NCBI GenBank assembly: GCA_024811115.1
Contig: JAKOGH010000905.1
Location: forward strand, 109,296 to 173,295
Source of the DNA: Terana coerulea
Taxonomy: Eukaryota; Basidiomycota; Agaricomycetes; Polyporales; Phanerochaetaceae
Direction of reading: 5' to 3'
DNA: 64,000 nucleotides
This document shows positions 22,562 through 33,312 of the stretch, piece by piece (the stretch's first letter is position 1; each line of letters starts with the position of its first letter). The translations under genes were made by a program, and so were the position numbers. The notes under the pieces were generated by a model, which saw only the letters and a program-made list of their open reading frames with translations, did not search any database and was not told the origin of the DNA.

Positions 22562-23048
22562 CGACAACTTGTCGATTCTGGCCAGAATCACTGCGTGCCA
22601 GGCCTTGCTACCTGGCGCCTGTATAAGTCGAGCTAGCGCGCCTACGTAGACCTAAACAGACCGTCGTGGTCGGTAGCATACAAGGACGGTGCATTCATCC
22701 TTATAGGTAATTAGTGACCAGACTCTACAGACCTACCGCAAACTATAAGGATCCGTATCAATTAAATAGCAATTATGCATGATTAGTGGCATAGCCTTAC
22801 CCAGACAGACCTTGATGCGAGCGGCGCGGACAGAGATAGACAGGTGGACGGTAGTCGATGCATTCGGACATATAAGGAGGTATACAAGGCCTAAATAGGC
22901 AGGCCAATATTATTCAGAATCTAATTACATTAATTGGTCCCCAATTCTCCTCGCCGCGGCTGCGTCTTGCTGCCGTCCTCTCGCGTTCCCTGCCCTAGCA
23001 TCCTGTGCAGAACATATAGGAGTTAGTACTCAGCATACCCGAGCCACG

Positions 23049-24744
23049 ATGAGCCGTGCTGGACACCAGAACATACCGCAGGCGCCACAGCACAACGGCT
23101 TTCCGACCTCCCCAAATGACCCCGGACCCGTCGCCTCGTTTGCCGAGATGCGTGCCTTCATGCAGTTTCAACAGGAGCAGATGCAGCAGCATCCGCATAT
23201 AGCTCCTCCAACCTATCCCGAGTATGTTCAGTATCAGCAATTCAATGCAGCGGTGGTACAGTACCATGCTCAACACATACCTCAACCACATACATTCACA
23301 CCACCTCCGCATGCCGCCCCTGGGCCACTCCCTCCATCGGCCAATCCACAGAGCATGGTCCTGGGCAAGCGCAGTCGCACAGCTCGTGCATCCGATGGTC
23401 CTGAGAGTGAAGACGAGGGGAAAGAGGCAGATGAGTCCTCGGATGAAGAAGCCGGCCGTAAACGAGCAAAGACTGCTCGTATACTCACAGAACCTAAAGC
23501 CAAGCTCAGTAAGGACCAGAAGAACGTCAAGAATGAATTAAAGGCACGTACCATGTGTATACATTCGCATATACCTGCATACACCCTGTGTATATGCATG
23601 CTAATATTTGGGTTCAACAGAAAGCAGTTGAGGCGGAGGTCCGCACACTCACCGGTATCAAAAAGAACCCATTCATGATGAAGAAGGGCAACCCGGAGCC
23701 GGTCACCCCAACCCCGTCAATTGGGCACCTCCCAATCTCATGGAACGATGATATCACGCAGAGCGACAACGCTCTCGTGATTACTCGAGCAGCAAATCAA
23801 ATCTACGCGAGGGAAACAGTGAGTACAGAGACAGAGCCAGCTGAGCAAGTACTCACCCTGTGTGCCTGCAGAACCATGCTACCTGGAGTATCAGTGTCAA
23901 GACAGTCAAATTTACGAAGGGAGACTTACAAGAGTTTGCGAAAGGCATATTGCGCACATGGAAGACTTCGTATCAAGCCAAGAAAGATCCCATCAAGGCC
24001 GGGCGGCGCTACAAGCATGTCGATAACCATCGTCGTAGTTCACGGCAGCGTGCTGTGAGTCTCTGACTGTACAAAAGTGGGTGTTTACTCACCTATAACC
24101 AGATCAAGAAACGGCGAGAAGATGCAGTTCCAGTGTACCTCAAGAGGCATCCTGGCGAGGACCCGACGCCACTGCTCAAGACTCCGTGGATGACCGCAGA
24201 GGAGAGCGAACCCGATGGTGACCTTGGCGAGGAGCAGCGTAAGGCTATCATCGAAGCGAAAAATGAAAAGGCGGGGCTCACCGAAGAAGAAATCAACCGT
24301 GGAGTGAAAGTCTTGGAGGAACGGTCACTTGCCTGGTGTTCACGGAAGGTAAGTTTGGTATTCACCGGATCTGTGCTAAGGTCACTCACCAGCTAATCAA
24401 TGTAGCTTCGTCAGGTGTACGGCGAGCTTGACGACATTCACTTTGCCACACAGAAGCAGAGTGGACAACCTGCGAAGGCAACTTGGCGTCGGGCAAATAT
24501 CGGGCGTCCGCGCACTGATCAACCGACAATGAAGGTTTACCTGTTTGCTGTAAGCTCGAACTGGTCAAAGGTGAACCACGGTGCAAAGATCTGTTGGCGT
24601 ACCAAGAATCCTGAGGGGTTTGACGGCGACCATACAACGGACGGGTCTTCCGGAGGGAGTTCTGGAGAGGAGGCACCCGAGCCCGATTCTTCTGCTGGAG
24701 CTGAGGCATCTGAGCCTGGTTTTTCTGCTGGAGGTGAGCTGTGA
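23049..24744 (+). CDS. Unknown protein, first gene of candidate element
   Basis: ATG 23049 opens a Gln/Pro/His-rich N-terminus (FMQFQQEQMQQHPHIAPP). An acidic-basic nuclear-type stretch follows (GKRSRTARASDGPESEDEGK, then AGRKRAK), then the conserved part: PISWNDDITQSDNALVITRA, NHATWSISVKTVKFTKGDLQ, TWKTSYQAKKDPIKAGRRYK, RAIKKRREDAVPVYLKRHPG and CSRKLRQVYGELDDIHFATQ. Four introns, three of them clean (after ARET, RQRA and CSRK). The first, near 23543-23621, needs either a GC donor after ELK or an AAAG acceptor. From general familiarity I place it with multicopy Agaricomycete proteins of unknown function. No nuclease or transposase catalytic motif was recognised. The last ~200 bases overlap the opposite gene's coding end. 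Confidence 0.65.
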
Positions 24745-25629
24745 GAATGTACAGTTAGTTGAGTCCAACACATACCGGCATCTGGGACTGCACTCGCATG
24801 TTGTCTTGACCATTCCCCCATTTGCCCATATACCCTTGGTGTCTTCACCAGAGAGCTGCGAGACGACAGGACCTAGGTGCCGCAACTCAATCGGCTCTCC
24901 AGCAAATTGTATTGCTGCGTCCAGAGGAAGGGGATGGGCACCTGTAGAGGCAGGTATGGGAGGAGGTGGCGGGTCGGCATAGTCCAGAAACGGCGAGGCC
25001 TCGCGCGTAGATAAAGCAGGTGGATCGACGTAGTCGAGGAACGGCGAATCCTCGCGAGCATCTGAAGTACCTGGCGCAGATAAAGTCAGTGACACGTTGG
25101 ATGAAACGGTTGGTGCTTCATCCGACCTACACAGCTCTGGTCCAAGTAGCTGGTTGTCTGACGCGACTTCAGCGCGGTACTGTATGCCGGCTTGCGCTTC
25201 AACTGGCTTCGCGGAGATGCCAGACCCGGAAGATAGATTCAAGGCAGGTGGAGGAGATACTGTGTGGCCACTGTTGCCAGTAGGTCCCGGCTCGGTGGGT
25301 GGTAGTGGACCTTTGGCTCCAGCTCCTGCGGCGGACTTCTTGGTGCGGCGGCGACGACGACGGACTGGCTCACCTGTGCCCAGTACGCCAACTACTCCGA
25401 CCTCTTCATCTGACTCTGGCTTTTCTCCCTTATTGCGCCTTGCATGGTTCCGCGCAGTGTATACTGGTACCAGTGCTCCATTACACTATACACCAGCATT
25501 CTACCTGTTTCTTTGCATACTCGTGCTGAGACTGTTAAATATAAGTATGAGTTGGTTTTCAATCACATCACAGAGTAAAATACGCACCTTTCGACTGCCT
25601 GTGCTTTTCGGTACATTGGAGTCTGACAT
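24537..25629 (-). CDS. Unknown protein, second gene of candidate element
   Basis: Starts MSDSNVPKSTGSRK at ATG 25629, followed by a GTGCGT intron whose acceptor is probably TATAG near 25480. The body is basic then disordered: PVRRRRRRTKKSAAGAGAKG, then a duplicated SPFLDYVDPP / SPFLDYADPP motif. Conserved-looking C-terminal pieces follow: AIQFAGEPIELRHLGPVVSQ, GIWANGGMVKTTCECSPRC, and after one clean intron (GTATGT...CACAG) a Ser/Pro/Glu-rich tail ending FAPWFTFDQFELTANR. Coding ends at 24537, so the final ~200 bases lie antisense to the last exon of the plus-strand gene. No known domain is recognised. The Arg-rich block and Cys pairs could bind nucleic acid, which is inference. Confidence 0.55.
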
Positions 25630-26130
25630 GGTGATGTTGACGCACACAGCACACAAAGCTGAGGAAGGTGGGTGGTTAAGAGATATATTAAAAGCGCTGC
25701 GTACGCAAGCCTGCAGGTTCAAAGTCCGGCGTGGCTGCAGGCCATGACAGCCAACGTATGATGATGGGTGGTCGGTCGTAGTAGCTGGACAGGCGAGAGA
25801 CGAAGAGAGATCAGCGTCGGTCGCGCGCCATCACGCGTCTAGGTCCGTACAGCCAAACTAGCGCCAACTAGACGAACTCGGCACAAGTCATCCCTTCAGA
25901 CTCGACATAGTGTATGTACATGGACCTCACAACCCTTGTCTGATATCTGTGCTAAACGGACCGTCTGTCTAGCTACCGGTAACCCACCCTCACAAGGCCG
26001 CTCTATCAGGGCCTGGCACGCAGTGAATCGACTTTCCAGAACGTGGAAGCGCCCGATTCTGGGAAGTCGGTTCTCATTCGAATTGACTTCGGAATCGACC
26101 TCAGAATCGACCTTTTGGTCCACTCTGAAC

Positions 26131-27155
26131 CCCCTATTGCTTGGTCACGCCTCCCGGACCCGCTGCTAGCATACATTCCGGTACAGTATATAGCATGCCC
26201 ATCGAGTTCCGTCTCCCGTACTTGTGCTCTGCCAGACTACCGCATTAGTCCGCCCATATTAGGCAACCGAAGGCTTTGACGCCGGAGCTCGTCCATCATA
26301 CCGGAAAGATACGGTCGTCCGTAGCAATGTCGACGGCCATGAACATCCCTCGCTGAATGGCGAGATGTTGCGCCGCATCCTGGAATACAGGCGTTTCCAA
26401 GCAGACTGGATGCCTTTCCGCAGGAATATGTAGAGCTCTACAAAGAGATTCGCCAATACTTACTCGACGCTGCGTTTACAGACGTGGAATCTGTGAGGGG
26501 GCAGACCCCCTTCCAGAATAAATTCTGCATTTGCAGACGCATTTCGAGCACCGCTGCTTCGACGAAACTCATATCTCCAATTTCACACCCAGGCTTAGCC
26601 GAAACCCTCCTTAATCTGCGAAACCTTTCACCAGGAACCGGTAGACGACAAGCCGGCCAATGGCAAATGATGAAGACAGCGGCGATAAAATCACCTCATT
26701 GTCTCCCGCCCTGCGGATCCCCGGCCAGCGCGATGCCGGCTGAGAGATGCTTGGCAATCACCGGGCCGACTGATGGCAAGGGCGCACCACCCGACTCGGA
26801 CTCATTGACCCCTTGCGCCCGCGCTGGCGCGTGTCGCCGCATCGATGCGGCGTGTATCATGTTCGCCGTCCGACTCGGACAGCGTGTACCAGCACCTTCA
26901 GATGCTGCTCGATGGTCCGCCTCTCGCTTCACAGTTTGTCATGGCCCTTGTCGGGCGTGGAACCGCCGGATGACTAGTCCTCGATCACAGGCGACGAACG
27001 ATATTGAGTATTATTGACGACGACTCGGACGGTGAGCTGAATCAGATGCGTTTCTCAGGACGTATAAAGGTCGTCCTGGGATTCCTCCTGAAAGCCAGCA
27101 CTACTTCACAAACACACTCTCAAAACATCCACTCATCCATACTCTCGTCGAAGTC
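26131..27155. other. Intergenic, 1.0 kb
   Basis: Right flank of the candidate element and promoter side of the epimerase-like gene. A 177-residue open frame at 26484-27017 has no recognisable content and mixed composition. Nothing else is seen. Confidence 0.4.
27063..27068 (+). promoter_or_regulatory. TATA box of the epimerase-like gene
   Basis: TATAAA sits 93 bases before ATG 27156 and is followed by a CA-rich leader (ACTTCACAAACACACTCTC) typical of fungal transcription starts. Confidence 0.55.
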
Positions 27156-28543
27156 ATGTCTGCCGCCAAGACTCCCGTCCTCTTCCTCGGTGCCACAGGT
27201 GTGTGCTGTAGCAGTCTTTGACGATGTGACGTGCTAAAGGAGTGTGCCATGCAGGCTACATCGGAGGCACCGTCCTCAACCGCCTTCTCGCTCACCCTAC
27301 TGCAAAGTCGCTGGACATCACCGTCCTTCAGCGGTCAGAGTCAAAGGCCAAAGTGCTCGAGCAGCACGGTGTCAAGACGGTCATAGGTTCCGTCACGGAC
27401 CACCAGTTTCTTGAGGACATCACGTCGAAGGCGGATATCGTCTTCTCCATCGTAAGTCAACACTTCGCGCTTCTCATCCGCCTTAACTAAATCAACATGT
27501 GGCTCAGACTCATGGCATTGATGTCCCAGTCATCCAAGCGCTTCTTAGGGGCACCAAGAAGCGGTTCGACGCCACCGGAAAGGCCCCTATACTGATCCAC
27601 ACTGTAAGACGCTTCCACAGAAAGTTGGGCGGCAGATACTAACGCTACATACACACAGTCGGGCACTGGCACCTTCGCCACCCCAGCAAAGGGAATGTTC
27701 CCGCGCGACCTGGTCTACGACGACCTGAACGCTGAGCAAATCGAGACCTTGTCCGACGAAGCCTTCTTCCGGGCTATCGACAAGGAGATCGTGGCGGCGG
27801 ACAAGCAAGGTATGTCTTCGTGTCTTCTTGTTCTCAACATTTAAGATTTACAATTGTGCGCACAGGCCATGTGAAGAGCTATATCATCCTCCCAGCCACC
27901 ATCTACGGCATACCGTCGACGCCATTCGTCGACGCAGGCATCCAAAGCATTTTCTCCATCCAAATCCCCGCGCTCATCAAGACTTCGCTCGCCCGCGGCC
28001 AAGGCGCCGTAGTGGGGAAAGGACTCTCCACGTGGAACAACGTTAGCATCGACGACAGTAAGTCCCACCCGCTCCAAGCAGACTTCCAGAGCTGACTCGG
28101 GCTGCACAGCGGCGGACCTGTACCTCGTCCTGTACGACGCCGTCACCAAGCCCGCCAACACTCTCGGGCACGGCCGCGAGGGCTACTACGTCTGCGAGAA
28201 CGGCTCGTACGCCTGGCACGACCTGACGAGCGAGATCGCCAAGGTGCTGCACGCGAAGGGCCTCGGCAAGGGTCCGGAGCCGACCGCGTACACCCCCGAG
28301 GAGCTCGCCCAGTTCTTCCCGTCCGAGGTACGTCGACTCCACTGGTGCGCTAACATGTACACGACCTGACAATGCATGTCTGTTGCGCAGGATGTTGGAA
28401 ACTTCCTCGTCGGCAGCAACTCGCGCGCCGCGGGCAACCGGTCGCGGTCCATCGGGTGGAAGCCGCAGCACACGACCGCGGACATGCTGGCGAGCATCGG
28501 CGCACAGGTTGACGCGATCCTCAAGTCGCAGGCGGCGCAGTGA
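27156..28543 (+). CDS. NAD(P)-binding epimerase/dehydratase-like oxidoreductase
   Basis: Atypical short-chain dehydrogenase with a Rossmann fold. The nucleotide-binding motif FLGATGYIGGTVLNRLL is completed across the first intron (27200-27253), followed by SLDITVLQRSESKAK. Later features are GTKKRFDATGKAPILIHTSG, a conserved SGTGTFATPAKG region, and YIILPATIYGIPS as the family substrate-side motif. Six introns of 51-68 bp, all with regular signals; intron 3 has a textbook ACTAAC branch site. The frame is intact to TGA 28541-28543 (SQAAQ end). It resembles fungal NAD-dependent epimerase/dehydratase proteins of the YLL056C group. A YxxxK catalytic pair is not evident, so it may be a reductase or redox sensor rather than an epimerase. 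Substrate unknown. Confidence 0.87.
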
Positions 28544-28862
28544 TGATTCCGAGGGCAGTCTTACCTATCCTAGACGCTAGAACGTTTCCAGGACTCTGGT
28601 GTATTTTTAGTTAGCATATTCATCTGTCTTCGGATTTGGGCCACTAAGCTGCACTTGTACCATGGGCAACAGTGCGCAATATCCAATATTCTTTACTGCA
28701 TAGTCGCTGTGCGGAGTTAAGTGCACGACGGGGTAAGTGATGACGGAATGCTAAGTGCGTAGTGAGATTTGTTTGTCCGTGATCTCCAAATTTACAAAGC
28801 GGAACGAGGTATGATTAGTAAACAGAAGAATAAAGATAGGACATCGGTCTAGATTAAAGGAT
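28544..28862. other. Convergent intergenic region, 319 bp
   Basis: 3' ends of the epimerase-like gene and the small orphan face each other here. No gene or clear repeat is seen. Confidence 0.5.
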
Positions 28863-29415
28863 TCAGGCATGCTCTGGAACGTCGAATTCTTCCACCTTGA
28901 TGTTGATGTTGTCCTCAGGCTCAGTTTTCGCTTGTGTCTCTGGCCATCCTGCAGGTCCGAGTCCAATCAGCCTTGCTTGTCCGTGCCAGAGGCGCATCAG
29001 CATGCGCACCTTGCGAGAACGTCAGGATGTACCTGTTCTCGCCCATGGTATACTGCGAAAACTCGTCCGGGAGTCAGGAAGTACCCCGTCCCATTCGGGC
29101 TTCTATAGTAATAAGTGCCATCTCTGCACAGGGGTCAGCTTGCATGGCGGCGGAGAGATGAGGGTTCGACTTGCTTGTTGTGATACATGTACCCTGCAGC
29201 GCCATCTGGGCCCGCGAGTCGAAACCAGACGTTCCCCTGTACACTCAAATGGGTCGGTTAGCAGCGTGGACTGCCAGAGGGCGCGGACGAAGGCGTGCCT
29301 GCTGGTTGATGCCCTCGTCGACGATCTCGAATCCGTCTTTGTAGGCATCGTCTTCCTCGGGACTCGTCGGGCAAGAGGGTGGTGCGGCGGGCTGAGTGTG
29401 CTCGTAGGCGGTCAT
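28863..29415 (-). CDS. Small orphan protein with two GC-AG introns (copy 1)
   Basis: Protein of about 125 residues in four exons. It starts MTAYEHTQPAAPPSCPTSPE, then EEDDAYKDGFEIVDEGINQQ, a Gly/Tyr-rich core GNVWFRLAGPDGAAGYMYHN and DGTYYYRSPNGTGYFLTPDE with FSQYTMGENRYILTFSQ. After the last intron the tail is acidic (KTEPEDNINIKVEEFD, VPEHA). The first two introns appear to start with GC (GCACGC after NQQ; GCAAGT after HNK) and end ACAG and GCAG. The third is GTGCGC...TGCAG. A paralogue at 43848-44335 shares the same intron positions and phases. No signal peptide, membrane segment or known domain; function unknown. The regular Tyr/Gly pattern suggests a small beta-rich fold. Confidence 0.8.
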
Positions 29416-29971
29416 GGCGGTCGCGGCTGAGAAGAGAATAGGGGCCCGCTTGGGCCCGCTGGCCTCTTACGCCTGCATATATACGAAGGCCCGCCCCGTA
29501 CCGCGGGTGACGCAACGAGTGCGCGCAGGTGATGACGTTTCTGCTTCGAAAAGGGTAGGCACCAGTTTTTACTTCCAAAGAACCAGGTGGGCGAGGAAAA
29601 TGAACGAAAATGAATCGAAAATCACAGAATAATGACGCCAGCCGCACCCGAGTAGCGCGGGTCTGGCCTACCCAGGTATCCAGACATAGGTCACCCTTCG
29701 CAGCGCCAACAAATCGCTGGAAGGTACTCGGCTTGAGGCGACGAAAGCTTGAACGCGAAGACTCGAGGATGTACTCCAACCCGCGGATTGGGCGCTAAAA
29801 TGAAGGCTAAGAGCGCAGACTGAGAGGGCTCTATTAAGAAAGCATTTTAGCCGAAATGTATGATTACACGGGTGTACAACACTGTGAACACGTATACAGT
29901 AGCAATAGTTGATTATTTGCGTAGTCTTCCTGGAGCGTTCGAACGCCGCTTCACGCACAATGGCGGACACC
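29416..29971. other. Intergenic, 556 bp
   Basis: Promoter of the small orphan and 3' flank of the next minus-strand gene. No supported gene. Confidence 0.45.
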
Positions 29972-30731
29972 TCAAGCCTTGGCCTTCTTCGAAGCGCTGG
30001 GTTGCGGCAGGGCAGCCTGCGCCGCGGTGCGTTTCTTCGAAGTCGACGCGCTCGCCGATGCAGCAGGCGGCGCCGCGACCGAGGGGTTTAGCGGCTTCTT
30101 GCTCTTCGCGGCGGCCGCGTCGGCGCGCTGCTTCGCGATTTGCTCGACGACGCCCGGGTTCTTCGCGAGGTACGCTTTCTGCGCCTCGGGCGTGACCGTC
30201 ACCGCGGTGTACCACATCAGCTGAGGAAAAGACGTGACGGCGTCGGTGAGCCGGGCGGCAGACGCGTCGGCGCGTGTGAGGGACGTACGGATTTGCGCGC
30301 AGGGTTGATCTTGTCTTGTTCTGCCCTGGTAAGTTGGCGCGGTGTTGCTCTGTCGCAAATAATACAATCAAAACCACTCATGTCAATGCAAGAAATGCGG
30401 CTGCGTACGTGCAGTCGTACTCCTTCACGAACTTGCTCAACTGCTTGCGCATGTCCGGCACCATGTGGAACTGGATGATCTCCTCTGTCACCGCGCCTTT
30501 GCTCGTGTCCACCGTCGCGAGGTGCTCCAAAAACAGGTTTTGGGCCTACATAAACAGATATTCAGCGCGAAAACGCGTGAAAAGTAGGCTGTATGCGCGC
30601 ACCTGCTCGCGTGCAGCATGCGCACGATTTGATACCGGCGCGAAGCCACGACGGTCTACACCCCACGGATCACCTCCGAAACCGCCGCCAAAGCCCATGT
30701 CAAAAGGGTCAAATCTGCTGTAGCCAAACAT
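29972..30731 (-). CDS. Unknown protein with Gly-rich head and Lys/Ala tail
   Basis: About 190 residues in four exons. Start ATG 30731: MFGYSRFDPFDMGFGGGFGG, then FAPVSNRAHAAREQ. Exon 2 encodes AQNLFLEHLATVDTSKGAVT and FHMVPDMRKQLSKFVKEYDC. A short exon TPRQLTRAEQDKINPARKS follows, then LMWYTAVTVTPEAQKAYLAK. The tail is rich in Ala/Lys/Ser (AAAKSKKPLNPSVAAP ... PSASKKAKA), which suggests a nuclear or nucleic-acid-associated protein. Introns use GTGCGC...TGTAG, GTACGC...CGACAG and GTACGT...CTCAG. No known domain recognised; the middle is probably a small helical bundle. Confidence 0.75.
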
Positions 30732-31674
30732 TGTCGGCAGATGCGCGGAGGGCGGGAGGCAGACGGTGGAACTTGAAGTGCCGAAGTCGTAGCAAGATAA
30801 TGAGCGCGACGGCGACGCCACTCACTTTTGTGGCTATATCATTCCCACGGTCATTCGTGGGAACTATGCACCATAACGGACGTGTCTTCCGGCAGCACGA
30901 CTCTGCGCTTTGACCAATTTCCATCACCTTGTTCACGAAAAACACGTAGCATTCGTCATGACTGCACCAATCGTCCTTCATATCCTGGAGCTTCATCGTA
31001 TCCGGCTTTCCGCGCTATTGAAGCATGTCGAATTTGGACGTGGAGTAACAAATGCGTGAGTGCAACGTTCTGCCCTCTTAAAAAGTGCCTGACTTTTGCA
31101 GAACCAGAAAGATTTTGAGGCCTTAGAGAACACATTAAGCTGCTGCCTATAGAGCCATGGATTCTGGCAACAACCCCAGCATCAGCGCCATTCTAAGTGA
31201 ACCACGAACGTTAGCCTCGGCCGAATGTCAACGGAGGTGCACGCTTACTCAGGCAGAAGGAGAGTCTAGATGTACCACCTTCTTCCACCACATTCATGAT
31301 AGTGAGTGCTTTGCACATGTGCATGAAGTCGCAATGTGCATCAATCACTGCCGGTGTGTAGGGAAAGCAGACGAGTCTCGATAGCCGCGGGCCAGCTTTG
31401 GCTAACGATGATGCAGAGCTGGCGCAATGAACACCGCTGACGCTCTATGGCACAAGCACGGAAGACCCACGGCCCGCGCTTTCGTGCCTCGCACTCACAC
31501 GAAAACCTGAAGCTGGCTGCAGTGCGCCCTTGTGGTGATGCATCACGTGGGCTGTCGCCATCCAGCCTTCTCTTCGCGCGAGTCGTGGGCCCGTGGAGTC
31601 CACGCCGGGCTCGAGGTGCTTATAAGCAGCTCGCCGCCATCTGCAGATGCCTTTGCGATCTTGCACCGTTCACG
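30732..31674. other. Divergent promoter region, 0.9 kb
   Basis: Lies between the unknown protein (-) and the TauD-type dioxygenase (+). No convincing gene. Confidence 0.45.
31621..31626 (+). promoter_or_regulatory. TATA box of the TauD-type dioxygenase
   Basis: TATAAG (context GCTTATAAGC) sits 54 bases before ATG 31675, a normal distance for a fungal core promoter with a short leader. Confidence 0.6.
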
Positions 31675-33312
31675 ATGGCACCCGTTGCTACTTCTGAGAA
31701 CACCACGAACGGCGTCTCCAACGGCAAGGCGGCCAAGGGGGGCGTGGCCAACACCTTCAACCCCTTCTATTCCCCGCCTGCTCCGGAAGGCGATGATAAG
31801 GGCTACAAGTACGCTCATTACAAGGTATGCTTTGATCGCGATCATCCTGGTGCATCAATTGACATGAGCCTCATTTCAGCCACATTTCCCAGACATCAAG
31901 TGGGCGCCATTGGAAGAGGTGCAAGTTACGGAGCGTGCTCTCTTTGCAGACCCGGAGAAGAAGGCTCTTTCCTCTGCCGCTACCAAGATCCAGCACTTGG
32001 GCCCTACGATCGGCACAGAAATCCACGGTCTTGACCTGCGGCAGCTGACGAACCAGCAAAAGGACGAGCTGTGCGTCCTGCCTCGTGCCTTATACTCCAT
32101 TCGCTCTTAATTTTGGTAAAATGCAGTGCACTGCTCATCGCCGAAAGGGGTGTCGTCTGTAAGCACCGTTCTCCACCCCCTGTCGCTTTCATCCGGCGAG
32201 CTGAGTGATCGTGCGCCAGTTCTCCGCGATCAGGACATCGACATCCGCGGGATGCTGGACCTGCATCGGCACTTTGGGCCCCTGCACAAGCATGCGACCA
32301 CGGGGATTCCGCGCGAGCCCGGGCTCGAAGAAGTGCACAGTGCGTGATCGCGTATTTATAGGAAAAGGGGGCTCCCCGGAAAAGGTCTAATTGCCGTCAC
32401 CTACAGTCGTCTACAACGATGCTTCGCGCCGCCCCGATCCCAGCGCCTTCGCCAAGCTCGATCTGTGGCACTCGGACGTGACGTACGAGATCCAGCCGCC
32501 GTCGTACACGTCCCTCAAGCTCGTCGAGGGCCCGCCCTACGGCGGCGACACCCTCTGGTCTTCCGGGTGCGTGCCCGCCCCGCGCTCTCCCGCCGCACGT
32601 GCTGACCGCGCCGCTGTCTAGATACGCCCTGTACTCCTCCTTCAGCCCGTTCTTCCAAAAGTACCTCGAGAGCCTGTATGCCGTGCACAGCGCGGTCGCG
32701 CAAGCCGATGGTGCGCGGGCCGCGGGACTCACAGTGCGCCGCGAGCCGATCGAGACCATCCACCCCGTCGTCCGCGTCAACCCCGCGACGGGCTGGAAGT
32801 CCGTGTACGTCAACCCAGGTGCGCCGCATTGTCCGCTGTGCACTGTCCAGCCGCGTGCTGACCGCAGTGGCGCTGGCCCCGCGCAGGCTTCACGCGCCGG
32901 ATCGTCGGCGTGCCCAAGGGCGAGTCGGACGCGATCCTCGCGCTGCTCTTCCGCTCGATCAGCGAGAACCCGGACTTCCAGGTCCGCTTCCGCTGGGAGC
33001 CCAACTCGATCGCCATCTGGGACAACCGGGTACGCCGCCCTCGTTTCCTGTGTGACTGTCGTACTGGCTGACGGACGGGCGCGGGCGCAGTCGGTGACGC
33101 ACTCGGCGACGTTCGACTTTACCCGCATACGCGCCACGCGCTGCGCGCGACGCCGCACGGCGAGCGGCCGACGTCGGTCGCGGACTACGAGCGCACAACG
33201 GGCAAGGCGGCCAAGGATCGCCAGATCGAGGTCTGGAAGCAGGCGGGCATTGCGATCCCCGATACGGCGAACGCGGGCGCAAGCAGCCGGCCGCGGGGGT
33301 ACAACGACTAGA
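31675..33312 (+). CDS. TauD/TfdA-type 2-oxoglutarate-dependent dioxygenase
   Basis: Fe(II)/2-oxoglutarate dioxygenase of the taurine/sulfonate group (Jlp1-like), which oxidatively releases sulfite or similar from organic sulfonates. Eight exons. N-terminus NTFNPFYSPPAPEGDDKGYK, family start TIGTEIHGLDLRQLTNQQKD and LALLIAERGVVFLRDQDIDI. Metal ligands: His and Asp in DLWHSDVTYE, distal His in SVTHSATFDF; the 2-oxoglutarate Arg lies in HTRHALRATPHGERP. At 33118-33120 the frame slips (ACTTTACC where ACTTTTACC would read DFYPHTRH); one missing T explains it, and the downstream frame then runs to TAG 33310-33312 (RPRGYND). Introns have GTATGC, GTGCGT or GTACGC donors and CAG/TAG acceptors, and are longer and GC-richer toward the 3' end. 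Exact substrate uncertain. Confidence 0.9.

Larger units (their letters stand above)
22081..26130. mobile_element. Candidate two-gene mobile element with inverted ends
   Basis: The left boundary begins GTTCAGAGT at 22081; the right boundary ends with its complement ACTCTGAAC at 26130. The first ~55 bases of the left end match the reverse complement of 26130-26075 with few differences, including two AATCGA-type motifs each. A second inverted pair, CACTGCGTGCCAGGC at about 22590 and its complement near 26012, sits further in on both sides. Between them are two convergent genes (23049-24744 and 25629-24537) and AT-rich flanks. No transposase signature was recognised and no target-site duplication is obvious. 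The left end also contains a nested hairpin. Class and mobility are inference. Confidence 0.5.

Noticed and set aside
25660..25745. tRNA-like signal (TGGTTAAGAG followed by GGTTCAAAGTCC)
   Set aside because: A- and B-box-like strings are present, but the T-stem does not pair and no acceptor stem can be formed.
32397..33158. 253-codon minus-strand frame
   Set aside because: Exactly antisense to the TauD-type dioxygenase exons and their introns; a GC-driven shadow.
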